A stretch of DNA of 64,000 nucleotides, taken from the NCBI RefSeq assembly GCF_030269925.1, contig NC_085119.1, forward strand, positions 16,527,001-16,591,000, in the 5' to 3' direction. Below are positions 46,935 to 57,646 of this stretch, piece by piece. Every line of letters starts with the position of its first letter. The stretch's first letter is position 1. The position numbers and the translations under genes are program-made. The notes under the pieces are model-generated. The model saw only the letters and a list, made by a program, of their open reading frames with translations, had not been told where the DNA came from and made no database searches. The DNA is from Bombyx mori. Taxonomy: Eukaryota; Arthropoda; Insecta; Lepidoptera; Bombycidae.

Positions 46935-47353
46935 CAACATTTAAATATTTTGACGCGACCCGTGATCATTTGAAGTTAATTTGATAGAATGATTTCACAA
47001 TAAGACGTGTTCGATCTCTTCTAACGGCTTCCAGCGGCCCTTTGCTCCTAATTGGACGAATCATCGTCAATTTATCTCGTTCCGTTCAATGCGTTATCGT
47101 AACAAAACAGAATATTGTGTCAGTTCCTTACAAACATACTTCTTGTGTCTTTTTTTGTCTTACGCAGCATTACTTTGTATTCGTTTTCTTCTTACATTAT
47201 TTATTTATTAAAAAAGTAAATATTCGTCACTTTTATAAGGCATATTATGTTTTTGTGGGTAAATTACAAAAATATGAAGGGATATACTGTTTATGTCAGC
47301 CGACACTGACGTTCGCCTGCGCTGTCAAACAAGGCGACGTACACACTTTTGCT
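46935..47353. other. Unique stretch
   Basis: The plus ORF 47042-47416 (124 codons) runs from here into the Helitron and is Phe/Tyr-rich. Not credible. Confidence 0.5.
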
Positions 47354-47627
47354 TCACTACATAGTATAATAAAACAAAGTCGCTTTCTCTGTCCCTATAT
47401 CTCTATGTATGCTTAAATCTTTAAAACTACACAGCGGATCTTGATGCGGTTTTTTATAATAGATAGAGTGTTTGAAGAGGAAGGTTTGTATGTATAATAA
47501 CATCCATTAAATAGTAGAGAAATCAATAAAAAAGGGTGCGTGTACGTATAGCTTCTATAGTACTAGCTAATATAGTATAACTTCAATAAATTACAGTTTC
47601 CAAAGCGAAGCGAGGGCGGGTCGCTAG
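47354..47627 (+). mobile_element. Non-autonomous Helitron (family A) with an internal insertion
   Basis: TCACTACATAGTA start and GCGAGGGCGGGTCGCTAG end as in the other copies, but 274 bp instead of 214. The extra about 60 bp (about 47529-47588, GGGTGCGTGTACGTATAGC...) is bounded by TCAATA on both sides, like a short target duplication. Confidence 0.82.
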
Positions 47628-48784
47628 TAAACGATAATTCTAATTTCAAGTTGCTTTTGCAGCACTTAACTTTTCAGATTTCCGTCATTACAAAAACAAT
47701 AAAGCATGCAAAACATTGGATCATGTAACGAATAAAATGTGTATGAGTTTTAAGATTAATTAGTCTCTTCAGTTTGTGTAAGCTCGTGATCCGTTAAGAC
47801 TAAGAAACACCACACACACAAGACCACACACACAAGACCACAGCTAAAATTGTGTAGGTATTTAAATTATTTTTAATGTTTTCTTGCTACTATCGTTTCT
47901 TGTTCTCTTTTTACATTAACTCTGAGGATGCGAATGGATTTTCTTAATCGTTACAGTCTACAGATATGTAGATATATGTACCTCTGTATTACATTTAATT
48001 GGTAGAGAATTTTAGATATTTTAAATTCATCTTTAAAAAATACGATTCAAACACGAATTGCGATATCTATATCTAAATAGGCAAAGGCAAACTAGTTCAG
48101 TATCTATATAATAATATAATATGATAGCTTTTTCGTTTTGTATCTCTTTAAATATCAAGAACAAAACAAAAGATAATAAATGAACGTAATGTATTAAATT
48201 AATTGAAGTCTTGAGGTGTCGAGTTAAGTCTGAATTTCGACAATTAAGCGAGCACTACTTAAATTTTAGTAGTTAAATAGGTTTTGGTCGATCCGATTGC
48301 CCTAGATATTGGCATATACATAAACTAATAAACACTTAAAAAACATTAAGGTATCTATAGAAGTATAGATTATTTTATCCACGCATTACATTGTGTACGA
48401 GTAACATAACTGACATAGCCACAATTATGCGTTGTATTCAGAAATTCTGCTTGAAACAAAAATAATTTCACTTATCTCCGTAATGAGGATCATTTCTTTT
48501 TAAATAAGTTTCATTGTGTGTCGCGTTGAGAGTTTAAAAATGTATTTAATATTTAGAACAAATGAATATTTGCACCAAAGTCAAGGCATAAGCACGTTAT
48601 GAATTAGAAAAAACTATCAGTTTCGTCTCATAGTACTAACTCAGACTGTAGGTACCATCGAACACGGATATTATCTTAAGTTCTCTTGTAGATTCACTGG
48701 TATTTGTAATCGCCTAGTCATTAATAAAAACAATTGACTACTTAAACGCAGTTTATTTAGTCATGAGTCAATCGCGAATTCCTA
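47628..48784. other. AT-rich unique stretch
   Basis: A short (CACA)-rich duplicated motif, CACACACAAGACCA, occurs twice at 47811-47838. Otherwise nothing recognised. Confidence 0.5.
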
Positions 48785-48882
48785 TAATGGTTGTGGCAGT
48801 GCGATCTGCCCTATGACCCAGTGCAGGTTGGTACAACATCCTATTTCTACCGCTGTCGGAGTACTGAGCTTTCGGGCGCACA
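48785..48882 (+). mobile_element. Very decayed Bm1 SINE fragment
   Basis: GTGCAGGTTGGTACAACATC and CTATTTCTACCGCTG, then GAGCTTTCGG, follow the Bm1 order. Tentative. Confidence 0.35.
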
Positions 48883-50520
48883 GTTTATATTGTCATGTCA
48901 ATAAATCCAAATAACAAGTAATTGCCACCAGGATGCCCGTTATGATAGTATGTAGTTAGTTTTTTAGACAACACAAGCAGTAAAATAACTTCACAGTTTC
49001 ATTACGAGACCGCTCCATTTTCAGAGTTTACAACGCAACGGTTCAAATCGACCTATGGTCACAAATGACTATAATTTTTGAAAGAATTTTTTGACGAATG
49101 ATTATGATTTTTGCATTTTGGACAATTTTGGACGAAAACTTATATTTTACCATTTCTGTGATAATGATAACAAAAAGCAATGATCAATTAAACAACGTGA
49201 TATTATTTAGCCTTACTCAAACGATTTCGGTACTGTCGCATACAGAATTAATATTCGCCATTTTAGTACATTAAATTACATAACCGCAAATTTTTAAATG
49301 TCGACAGATACAATTATCGTATCATATCTTTCGTGTTTGACCAATTGTTTTTTGCGTAAATTTGTTGGCACGAAAAACAAAATTAAGCTTCTTTACTATA
49401 TAGTCACATCTCAACAAATAATAGAATATTACACGACCCTGTATGAGCATGGCTATGCTCCGTCGAGCTCAATGGAGCGATGTATTTATTTCACGAACGA
49501 TTTCACTTAATCGAGTAACTACGAGTTCTAGGTTTCCGTCGAGATTCTAAGCATGATATTTACAAAACCTAGCTTAAAATACTTTACGATTTAATCTTGC
49601 AATCATCCAATCAAATAATTTACATTTCAGATTTCGCAAACTTTGATTTTGTGCTCACGAATGATTTTACTAACACCGATTTTAACTAGTTTGGTTTACC
49701 TTCACAAAATCCACATGAATACGAAATCCTGATGTAATATTCAATTTAGTACTTTCACCATCAGCCTATAAGACGTCTACTGGTGGACTTAATATAATTT
49801 TGAGAAGTAAGTTATTAAGCGGAAACGCATATAGTTTGAGTTTTTTTCATTGGCTGACAGCGACGAAAACTTTTCAAAGGATTCGTCGTCCGTGCCTTTA
49901 AATCTGTTCGATAAGTGCTGTGATGGCATTCTTTTACGGAAAATTTAAATATTTTAATTTATTTTAAGACGACTTTAATTCAGCATTTAAAATTTTGTAC
50001 CAATTTTCGTTTCGTTCCCAAAGGTCCCCGTAACTTTCAATCAGAATTGGGTCAGACTACCTACACTATAATTGGTAAGACTAAAGACATATTTACTATT
50101 TCATCCCGGGTTTGTACCGTCCACTTTACTATTTACACTATTCAAAGTATTACTATTTAAAGTTGTCGTTGTCACAAATGACCAAAAGTGCTGTATTATA
50201 TAATGCACGATAACATTACGATAATAATAAAAAATACATTTTATCTTCACGATATCACGAAAGCATTTTTCTTTGAATCCCGAATATTCGTGGGACCCAA
50301 ATGAACTTCAGAAGATATCAAGTCACGTCCCGAGAATACGCAAGCACAACCTTCCCCTAAACCACGGAATCTATTAACAATTTACGCACACGCCCGTTTC
50401 AGGATTTTACAAAAAAAATATACTAAAAACGAACACTTACGTTGATCGAAAAAGCAGCGTTCCAGTCCATTCATAACGCAGAGTACAACCTCATTATGCA
50501 CATGAACTACACAACTTAAA
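48883..50520. other. AT-rich unique stretch
   Basis: No repeat that I can match; short ORFs only. Confidence 0.5.
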
Positions 50521-51010
50521 AAAAAAAACGTCCCGACCGGGTGCACTTCACAAGTGACGTCACACTCAAAACAAATCACAGCGAATGTGTTAACACGGGT
50601 GTCCGTAACAAACGGTCTTCGTTTGCGCGTGTTGCCTCATCGGCGGTCGGCGCGCGACTGGCTTGCGCGGCGCAACGGCCGTAAGGGTCGGGGAGGGGGT
50701 GCGTGCGTTCGGAATCCGCTTCCCACGTGCTCTGCTTCCATCTCCCTCACTCGGGACGGGTTAGCTTTTTAAAACGTTCGTAAGTAGTGGCCCGTCGACG
50801 CATCGATACAGCCGCCGGCGAACCTTGTTTATATGCATTGTAGCTAATAATAACAAGCGTATGACGCTTCGAAAGCTTAACGCTTAAGCGTTGTCTTTTT
50901 AAAGTTTGCATTTCGTGAAGCGCGTGCCGTGTGATACGAGCTTCGTGATATCCGGTTCTTTAATTAAGTTTTACGGCGCCTTTAAGCGCATTTAGTTATA
51001 CGTATTAGTG
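50521..51010. promoter_or_regulatory. CpG-rich island with a perfect CRE, candidate promoter
   Basis: CpG density rises sharply at about 50530-50830. It contains TGACGTCA (50555-50562), GC boxes (GGGGAGGGGG near 50690) and ATCGATAC motifs. It is the most promoter-like sequence in the window. Direction is not clear, no downstream coding exon can be tied to it, and short ORFs on both strands are not recognised. Confidence 0.35.
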
Positions 51011-51704
51011 AATTGTAGTCTTTTTTTTGGTGTTCAACAATAATTTATCTTGCTCGGAACATTTACTGATTTATTCCGATTGAGCTTGTAGGTTTGTTAG
51101 TTTAAGAATATATTAACTTCTAAATTCAGTAGTAAGGAAAATACAAAGACAACGTATGCACAAAATAACAAATAAGATACAAGCATACGGTTAGTGAGTA
51201 AACTTTAAAAAAGAAGGGTTATTAGTTTTCCGGGCTTCTTTGCCCGCGTGGAATACACTTTAGCTCTCGTGGGTGGAGGTCAGTGCTGAGCATTGGAATT
51301 AAAATTCACCTATTGTCATTCTCATAGTTACTATCGTATTTTTAGTATTAATGTGGATAATCGCGTTTCAGTGATCCAAGAAAACTTTTTTTTCGTAAAA
51401 AGTAATGTCATTTTATATGTCATTCTATAATAATGTATCAAATTTTGTAAACATTACAATAATTGGATTGGTTGATGTTGATGCACTATTACTATTGAAC
51501 TTACGTTGTTATACGATTTTAAGGCTCAATAAATCAGATTGCAGTTTCAGAATTATTTTTTTAGACTAAGATTAATTCGATACATTAATTCGGCGTTCAC
51601 TTAAATATGTGGGTCATTTCTGGATTGTAGTAATTAAAAAAAAAGCGATTGTAGTAGCGTAAGTAATCAGTATTTTCATTAATTGTATTTCAGATTGAGG
51701 GTTT
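51011..51704. other. AT-rich unique stretch
   Basis: Nothing recognised. Confidence 0.5.
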
Positions 51705-51921
51705 TCCTTTTTTGTTGCTTAAACTGGTGAACGAACTCATAGCCCACCAGGTTTTAAATTACGTAAATTATAAAATAGGTGGGTTTTGTTTTATTACGCA
51801 ATTTTCTTCACAGTATTTCATTAGAAAAGTTGGTACCTGTTTGCGGGATTCGAAAACCGTCACATTCGCATCGTTCGACACGAATACACCGGGCGTCTTA
51901 TTCTTTAGGCCACGATAACTT
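51705..51921 (-). mobile_element. Bm1 SINE with a large internal deletion
   Basis: Antisense: T-run, GTTGCTTAAACTGGTGAACG, AGCCCACCAGG, then a jump to AATTACGTAAATTATAAAAT and on to the tRNA head (GGGATTCGAAAACC ... TTTAGGCCACGATAAC). About 230 bp of the body are missing and the head is mutated. Confidence 0.85.
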
Positions 51922-51994
51922 TTACTATGGGCAGGTGTTCATAAATGATTATACAATTGCTTTGTCTGACAAAGTGAGAAATTAAAAAAAGATG

Positions 51995-52404
51995 TGTGGT
52001 GTCGCGGGACACCGGATAGGAACGAATTTCCTTAATATAAAAATATTAATTTTAAGTTCTATTCGAGGTATAAAGAAAATAAAACTGGAGGTTTCGCAAC
52101 AACCGGTCATTCGGTAACGTGCAAACTTATTGTGGTACACTTCATTCACGGTTTCTTGCATAATAGTGTATTGCGCAAACGAACGCTCTCAGATCGTGGT
52201 CAATGAATGATAAAAAAAAGATGTTATTTTTTGTACGTTATTACAAAGTTAAGTCGTACACTGTGTGTATTACTAATTTATACGTTATTACAAAGTTAAG
52301 TCGTACACTGTGTGCGTTACTTATAAAAATCTTACGTTACGGACGTTTTTTCCCAGTTAAGGTACCCCTCCGCATCGTCCCATAAGGAACTTCGTTCCAA
52401 AAAG
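51995..52404 (+). mobile_element. Unclassified non-autonomous element N1, copy 2 (410 bp)
   Basis: Closely similar to 41098-41519 from TGTGGTGTCG to TTCCAAAAAG. It has the same subterminal inverted arms and the same 47-bp duplication (starts 52236 and 52283). No obvious target duplication beyond A-rich flanks. Confidence 0.72.
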
Positions 52405-52463
52405 AACACTAAAATATCATCGTCAAAGTCTGGTATAAATACCAATAAGAGTGTTTATTTCAG

Positions 52464-52652
52464 CGACCGTTCGACATTATCTCCTATCGTCGTGTCACTC
52501 AACAGGAGGACTTTACCACTTTTTACTCGAGGGCTGAGAAGGATGCTCGTAGACGCAACGTTGAAAGATTCCATAGTTTGAATACCACCCGTGTTGCTAG
52601 TTATTTTTGGTTGACCATACGTTTTCCTGTTCGATTGCCTTCTTATATTTGA
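52464..52652 (+). other. Exon-like open stretch, unrecognised
   Basis: 62 codons open to a TGA at 52650, with a balanced residue composition (motif-like stretch EKDARRRNVERFHSL). It is immediately preceded by TTTATTTCAG, a good splice-acceptor context. Alternatively, TATAAAT at 52434 and TCAG at 52460-52463 could be a TATA box and initiator. No start codon in frame and no family recognised. Confidence 0.25.
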
Positions 52653-53366
52653 TTTTAAGGAAAATTATTATCATAACTTATATCTTTATATCTTATCTTA
52701 TATTTTTAAACGAACAATTTTTGTATGTATATAATCTGAATCTCGGAAATGGCTCCAATGATTTTCATAAAATTTAGTATACAGGGGATTTTCGGGGCGA
52801 TCTAGCTACGATTTATTTTCAGAAAATGTTGTTTTATGGCGATAAATCGATCTAGCTACGTTTTATTTTCAGAAAAATTCGTGTTTTCAATAATCAACTT
52901 TATCTATAATCAACTTAAACATTAACTTTTTTTTTTTTATTAAAAGAAAATAACAAATAATATAATTTAATATTAACATGTAATTCGTATTTAAATATAA
53001 ATTCTAAAAAACACAAAATATAAAAAAAAAAGTTCATCATCCTCTAGTTAATATTTAATTTGAGCATCATTTTTAATAAACATTTACATTGACTTGCTTG
53101 CGGTTAAGTCTTATGCAAATGAAAATACACTGTAACATCCGTGTCAAGACTAAGAGAAGAAAAGCGGTCTTATTAAGCAATCGACTACAGTAATATTTTG
53201 GGTGTGATAGCGTATTGAATCAAACTAAACTAAACAAAAAAACAGCATGATTTGGATAGGAGGCCGTATTGGATTTTTCTGAAATGGGAACAAATGTCTT
53301 TTATGATAATGTAACATCATTCATAATTGACTGATGCTCTCGAATCATGTTGAACTCTGTATAAAT
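52653..53366. other. Unique stretch with a short direct repeat
   Basis: CGATCTAGCTACG followed by TTTATTTTCAGAAAA occurs twice (about 52798 and 52849). Otherwise nothing recognised. Confidence 0.5.
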
Positions 53367-53425
53367 TTGGTGGTAAGGCATCTTGTGAGTCCACGCGGGT
53401 AGGTACTACCCTGCTGCCTATTTCT
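53367..53425 (+). mobile_element. Bm1 SINE, left part (split by a LINE)
   Basis: TTGGTGGTAAGGCATCTTG to GCCTATTTCT. The element resumes at 53783 with the next Bm1 bases, GCCGTGAAG. Confidence 0.88.
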
Positions 53426-53782
53426 TTTTTTATTTTTTTTTATTGCCATTTTAGGCTGGCGAGCATACGGCCCACCTGATGGTGAGTGGTTACCGTCGCC
53501 CATGGACTTCAGCAATGCCAGGGGCAGAGCCAAGCCGCTGCCTACCGCTTAATACTCTCCACAAGCCTCGTTTGAAGAAGGACATGTCATAGCGCTCGGG
53601 AAACACCGTGGAGGGGAGCTCATTCCATAGCCGGATGGTACGTGGCAAAAAAGACCTCTGGAAACGCACTGTGGATGACCGCAGTGGCTCCAGGTAGTAT
53701 GGATGAACTCTACTCCGGTGGCGGGCGGTGCGATGGTAAAAACGAGATGCCGGTATCATTTCGAACAATTCCTCAGAGCACT
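53426..53782 (-). pseudogene. 5'-truncated LINE inserted in Bm1
   Basis: On the minus strand an open frame of about 90 codons (to about 53490) gives the C-terminal end of a jockey/CR1-like reverse transcriptase: FYHRTARHRSRVHPYYLEPL, then RTIRLWNELPSTVFPERYDM. A 3' UTR and A tail (T-run on the plus strand) follow. No endonuclease or polymerase core remains. The insertion splits a Bm1 between CCTATTTCT and GCCGTGAAG. Confidence 0.85.
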
Positions 53783-53968
53783 GCCGTGAAGCAGTACGTC
53801 GTTTCGGTTTGAAGAGTGGAGCAGCCGTTGGACTCTAAAAACGGAGACTTAGAACTCATGTCTCAAGATGGGTGGCAGAATTTAAGTTGTTGATGTCTAT
53901 GGTCCAGTAGCCAGTTAATACCAGGTGGGCTGTGAGCTCGTCCGCCCATCTAAGCAATAAAAAAAATT
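53783..53968 (+). mobile_element. Bm1 SINE, right part
   Basis: Continues the split Bm1 from GCCGTGAAGCAG to CCGCCCATCTAAGCAATAA and an A-run. Confidence 0.9.
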
Positions 53969-54278
53969 AGATGATCAAGTTACATTAAAGTGACATCAAT
54001 TTTAAAGCAATGAAAATGAATTATTTTTACTATTAGAATAAATAGCTAATCTTATAATCGCTAATCAAATGACTCGTTCCAAGAAGCCCCAAAATATCCG
54101 TACTTGACTATTTATAGTTCCAACACACTCGTAATTATAGTTTTCGTAACCTTGATAGAACGCTCAACTACAGAGTGCTAGAAACAGTTCACAGAAGTGA
54201 TACAATAAAATAATATATAGCAATATGATGCTTGGACTATTACTGGACTTGGGCTGAAATCGTGCTGTAGCGACTTTG

Positions 54279-54445
54279 TTTTTTTTATTTTTATTGTTGA
54301 GATGGGTGGACGAGCTCGTAGCCCACCTGGTGTTATGGTTACTGGAGCCCATAGACATCTACAACGTAAATGCGCCACCCACCTTGAGATATAAGTTCTA
54401 AGGTCTCAAGTATAGTTACAACATAGTTACAAGTATAGTTAAATA
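54279..54445 (-). mobile_element. Bm1 SINE fragment with a short end duplication
   Basis: Antisense 3' half to AAGTATAGTTACAAC, followed by two extra partial copies of TAGTTACAAGTATAGTTA. Confidence 0.9.
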
Positions 54446-55680
54446 AAGGGTCTCATTAAATAAATATGTTTTCTTTTTGCTAGATATCGCTGTGTGTAAA
54501 GACTAGTTCACAGCTCGCGGTGAAGGCCTTTTTTAAATCATCTTTTTTAGATCGAAGTTTCAACACAATGGGATTACGATTGACCCACTCTTTAAGCCAA
54601 AACGCATGATAATTATTTTTTTTGCTTTTCTAGAAATGTTTTTTTTTTTTCGTATGGTGGGTTCTTCTCATCCGAATACCACAGTGTCTAAAGACGAAAG
54701 TAGTTGACCAGTCATGGGATACGACAGTAAGACATGGTCACAGAATTTGAGGTGAAGGAAGAAGGTGAGAATCACAATGGTGACAATGATAAGGATCATA
54801 GTCAACCAAACAGAAATAGTGAAGACTAATCAGTTACGCAAACTTATAAATTTTTTGTTTTTATTAATATTTCTAACAGGCCTAAAATATTATGAAGAAT
54901 TAATGGGTGAGTGTATTTCTTCACAGTCTATTTTTATTTGTGGGGCATTAACCGAATCAAAGATGTGACGTCACCCCACATTTACAAATAGGATTCCCTT
55001 AGCGTGACACTCAATTAAAACATTCGTAGGGCGTACCTACATTTTAAAATCTGGTAGCGCTACCGATTTTTTTTGGTATTTGTGTAAAACTACAGGGTAA
55101 TAGGTATATATATCTATGTAGAATATACATATGTAACGTAAATATAACAACGATATCGCACTATGACGCGTTTTCTCTCCTGTGCCACAAAATTGTGAAA
55201 TAAAGACCGATCGATCGGGTTCATGAGGGATATTCACCACTCATCATCGGCTAGTTACTTTTTCATCTGTTTTCGAGGAATTGTTGTTTTTAAATTTGCT
55301 TATAAAGCAAAATGTCCGGTAAAATGCATACCTATTTTTTTTTCGGTATTTATACCAAAATCTTAGAGAATTCCTTCTCAATGCACTATCGGCATGCCCA
55401 TTAGGATTCCTTGCTCGAGTGTAAAATGCATTACAGTTAAGAATAATCTAATACACTGTTGTTGAGACCGGCGTTCGTAGGGTTAATTCCTTCCATCAGT
55501 TAAGCTTTATGGATTTTTTAGTTCCTATTAATAGGCAAATGAGCTAAAGGCCCTACAGGGTATTAATGTAAATTGTATCTTATAGACGTAAATTACTCAG
55601 CTTAAGACCATAGTTTGACGACTCAATTGAATTTAATTACCGCTTTTTTCTCTTACCTATGGGTAACCTCAAAGGGTTAT
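54446..55680. other. Unique stretch with a second perfect CRE
   Basis: TGACGTCA at 54966-54973 stands in ordinary AT-rich sequence, so it may be chance. No ORF or repeat recognised. Confidence 0.45.
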
Positions 55681-55850
55681 ACCAGCTTCACTGAGCGAAT
55701 AGGTGAGCTCCGACCGGGTATCCGTAAATGGATTCCCCAGCGTTACAAAAAAAAAAAAAAAAGGGGCCATAGCCTGCTGTACTTGCTAAAACTAGTCCTA
55801 GTAAGAGCAGTTCTTCGCAGAATCTACCACGATTACGATACGATTCCTTT
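55681..55850 (-). mobile_element. Dispersed repeat family X, decayed copy
   Basis: ACTGAGCGAATAGGTGAGCTC, GTAAGAGCAGTTCTTCGCAG and AATCTACCACGATTACGATA on the plus strand. It contains a 16-base A-run. Adjacent to the next copy in the same orientation. Confidence 0.6.
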
Positions 55851-55856
55851 TTTTTC

Positions 55857-56001
55857 CTAGCTATGCTAATAGCCTTGAGAGACTATTTCAGCTTCTCCTT
55901 GACGTGTAGGTGAGCTCACGGGGCTCAAACCGGAAGTGTTGGTAACACTGGCCCCAGCAAAAGCAAGTTCTTCGCAGAATCTACCACCGGACCCGAAACG
56001 C
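55857..56001 (-). mobile_element. Dispersed repeat family X, internal fragment
   Basis: CTATTTCAGCTTCTCCTTGA, GTAGGTGAGCTCACGGGGCT and TTCGCAGAATCTACCACCGG on the plus strand; very similar to 62588-62740. Confidence 0.72.
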
Positions 56002-56770
56002 GTCTGAATGCTTTATTTGTACGTACGAAATACGCCAACAACCTTCTCAATATTAATTATTATTTATGAAAATATAAAATACTACCATCTAGGTTAAGCT
56101 GTAAGGTGATCCTAGTTATGTCTATATCTCGGAAACAACTTCGAAATATTCATTATACATACATACGTCAAAGCGTTTTTATATTTTAGCTAAATACCTA
56201 TTCTGTGTTGCTTAAACTTTATAAGTTATACAGCTTTGGTAGCTTTTATACCAATATAAAAATAGCTCCGTAATATCTCGATTTACTTTAATATAATATT
56301 GAAATATTGTATTATAATTACAAAAATTTATATTCCAAACTTGTACCAAAGTTATCATCTTAGTTCACAATGTTAAGTTAATAGTTTTACTTAAAATATT
56401 AAAAGAAACTGTTTTATGAAAGTTCTATTAAATTAGCAATAAATTTACAGCTGGATCTCATTAAAAATATGAAATCGTGTAAAAATTTAAAATAGTGAAG
56501 TTAGTTAGTATATTATCGAAACTAATTATAATTAAAAAAAAAAAAAAAACATTTCTATTATTTTCACATTGAGTTGCTAGTACCTGGGAATGTTATTATA
56601 TCGAATATAAAGCAATGTTATGTAAAAAGGTATTTAGGTTCCTTCTAGTCCTTGCTGGGTCGATGTTAAATGAAGAGACTGACTTTATACTTAGCATTGA
56701 GTGGACACGGGTTGAAGAAGATCGAAATACAGACTATTTCACTATAGTAATAAAAATCGCTTGAAGAGAA
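56002..56770. other. AT-rich unique stretch
   Basis: Nothing recognised. Confidence 0.5.
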
Positions 56771-57008
56771 TCTATACTAATATATAAATCTACAGTGGTT
56801 TTTACGGATGTTCCGTTATAACTACTGAACCATGCATCCGATTGACTTGAATGTAGAAAATACATGTAATTAATGGATAGGCTAATATTTATATGAGTGT
56901 TAGACTCCTTACACCAGTTGCGGGGGCGTTAATGATGAGAATCTTTGTGGGGGTGAGAAATAATTATGTTAATTTTAAATGCCCAGCGAAGCGGACGGGT
57001 ACAGCTAG
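56771..57008 (+). mobile_element. Non-autonomous Helitron, 238 bp
   Basis: Starts TCTATACTAATATATAAATC after A and ends GCGAAGCGGACGGGTACAGC then TAG before T. The interior has TTATAACTACTGAACCATGC, common in lepidopteran Helitrons. No ORF. Confidence 0.8.
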
Positions 57009-57573
57009 TAGACATATATTTCCGCGTTTTTTTTTGTCATTATAGTATTATTTTCGATGACTCCAGTTATCTGAGTCACAAAAATCGCTTCCTTCTGAAA
57101 GCTATTAGAGTTTACGACTCACGAAAAGTGAAGAAAACACCACATTATAAACAGCTTATACACTTTTGAGCGCTAGTGTAGTTGATCAGCAAGTCAAGAC
57201 CGGTGTGCACACAATATCGATCCCTGCCTCTAATTACATTCAACGTGGCTCTGAACTATTGTAGGAGCCGCTCGGGACTCTCACCCTTCATTGCTTAGAA
57301 TTAAGTTATTGTCAAGTTTATTGCGCTAATGCGTGGGGTTGGAATTGGTGATGTATGATACATTTGACGTTGTCACACGGATTGTTGTCCCCGTTTATAT
57401 TTCTAACGGTTAACTAAGGCCTTCGAGAATAAGATCAAAACGTGTAAAATACTGTAGAAGTCAAAAGTGTGGCAGATATTATTTCACGTGATATATCAAT
57501 ATTATCAATTACGATTTTTTTTAATATTTCGCGGCTACCTATATGTTAAGCACTGTTAGTTCTTGCCACTATT
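57009..57573. other. Unique stretch
   Basis: Nothing recognised. Confidence 0.5.
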
Positions 57574-57646
57574 TTTACTGGTGATAGGACCTCATGTGAG
57601 TTCGCATGGGTAGGTACCACCACCCTGCCTATTTCTGCCGTGAAGC
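57574..57646 (+). mobile_element. Bm1 SINE, left part (host of a nested Bm1)
   Basis: TTTACTGGTGATAGGACC to TTCTGCCGTGAAGC. It resumes near 58095 after the nested copy. Confidence 0.9.

Noticed and set aside
47042..47416. 124-codon plus-strand ORF
   Set aside because: Runs into the 5' end of a Helitron and has an AT-driven Phe/Tyr-rich composition.
41329..52385. Similar short ORFs inside both N1 copies (41329-41526 and 52203-52385)
   Set aside because: Their similarity follows from DNA identity between the copies. They cross the 47-bp duplication and diverge and end differently at the 3' side, so there is no sign of protein selection.
54966..54973. Second TGACGTCA as a regulatory element
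   Set aside because: It stands alone in ordinary AT-rich sequence with no CpG island or transcript evidence; chance is likely.
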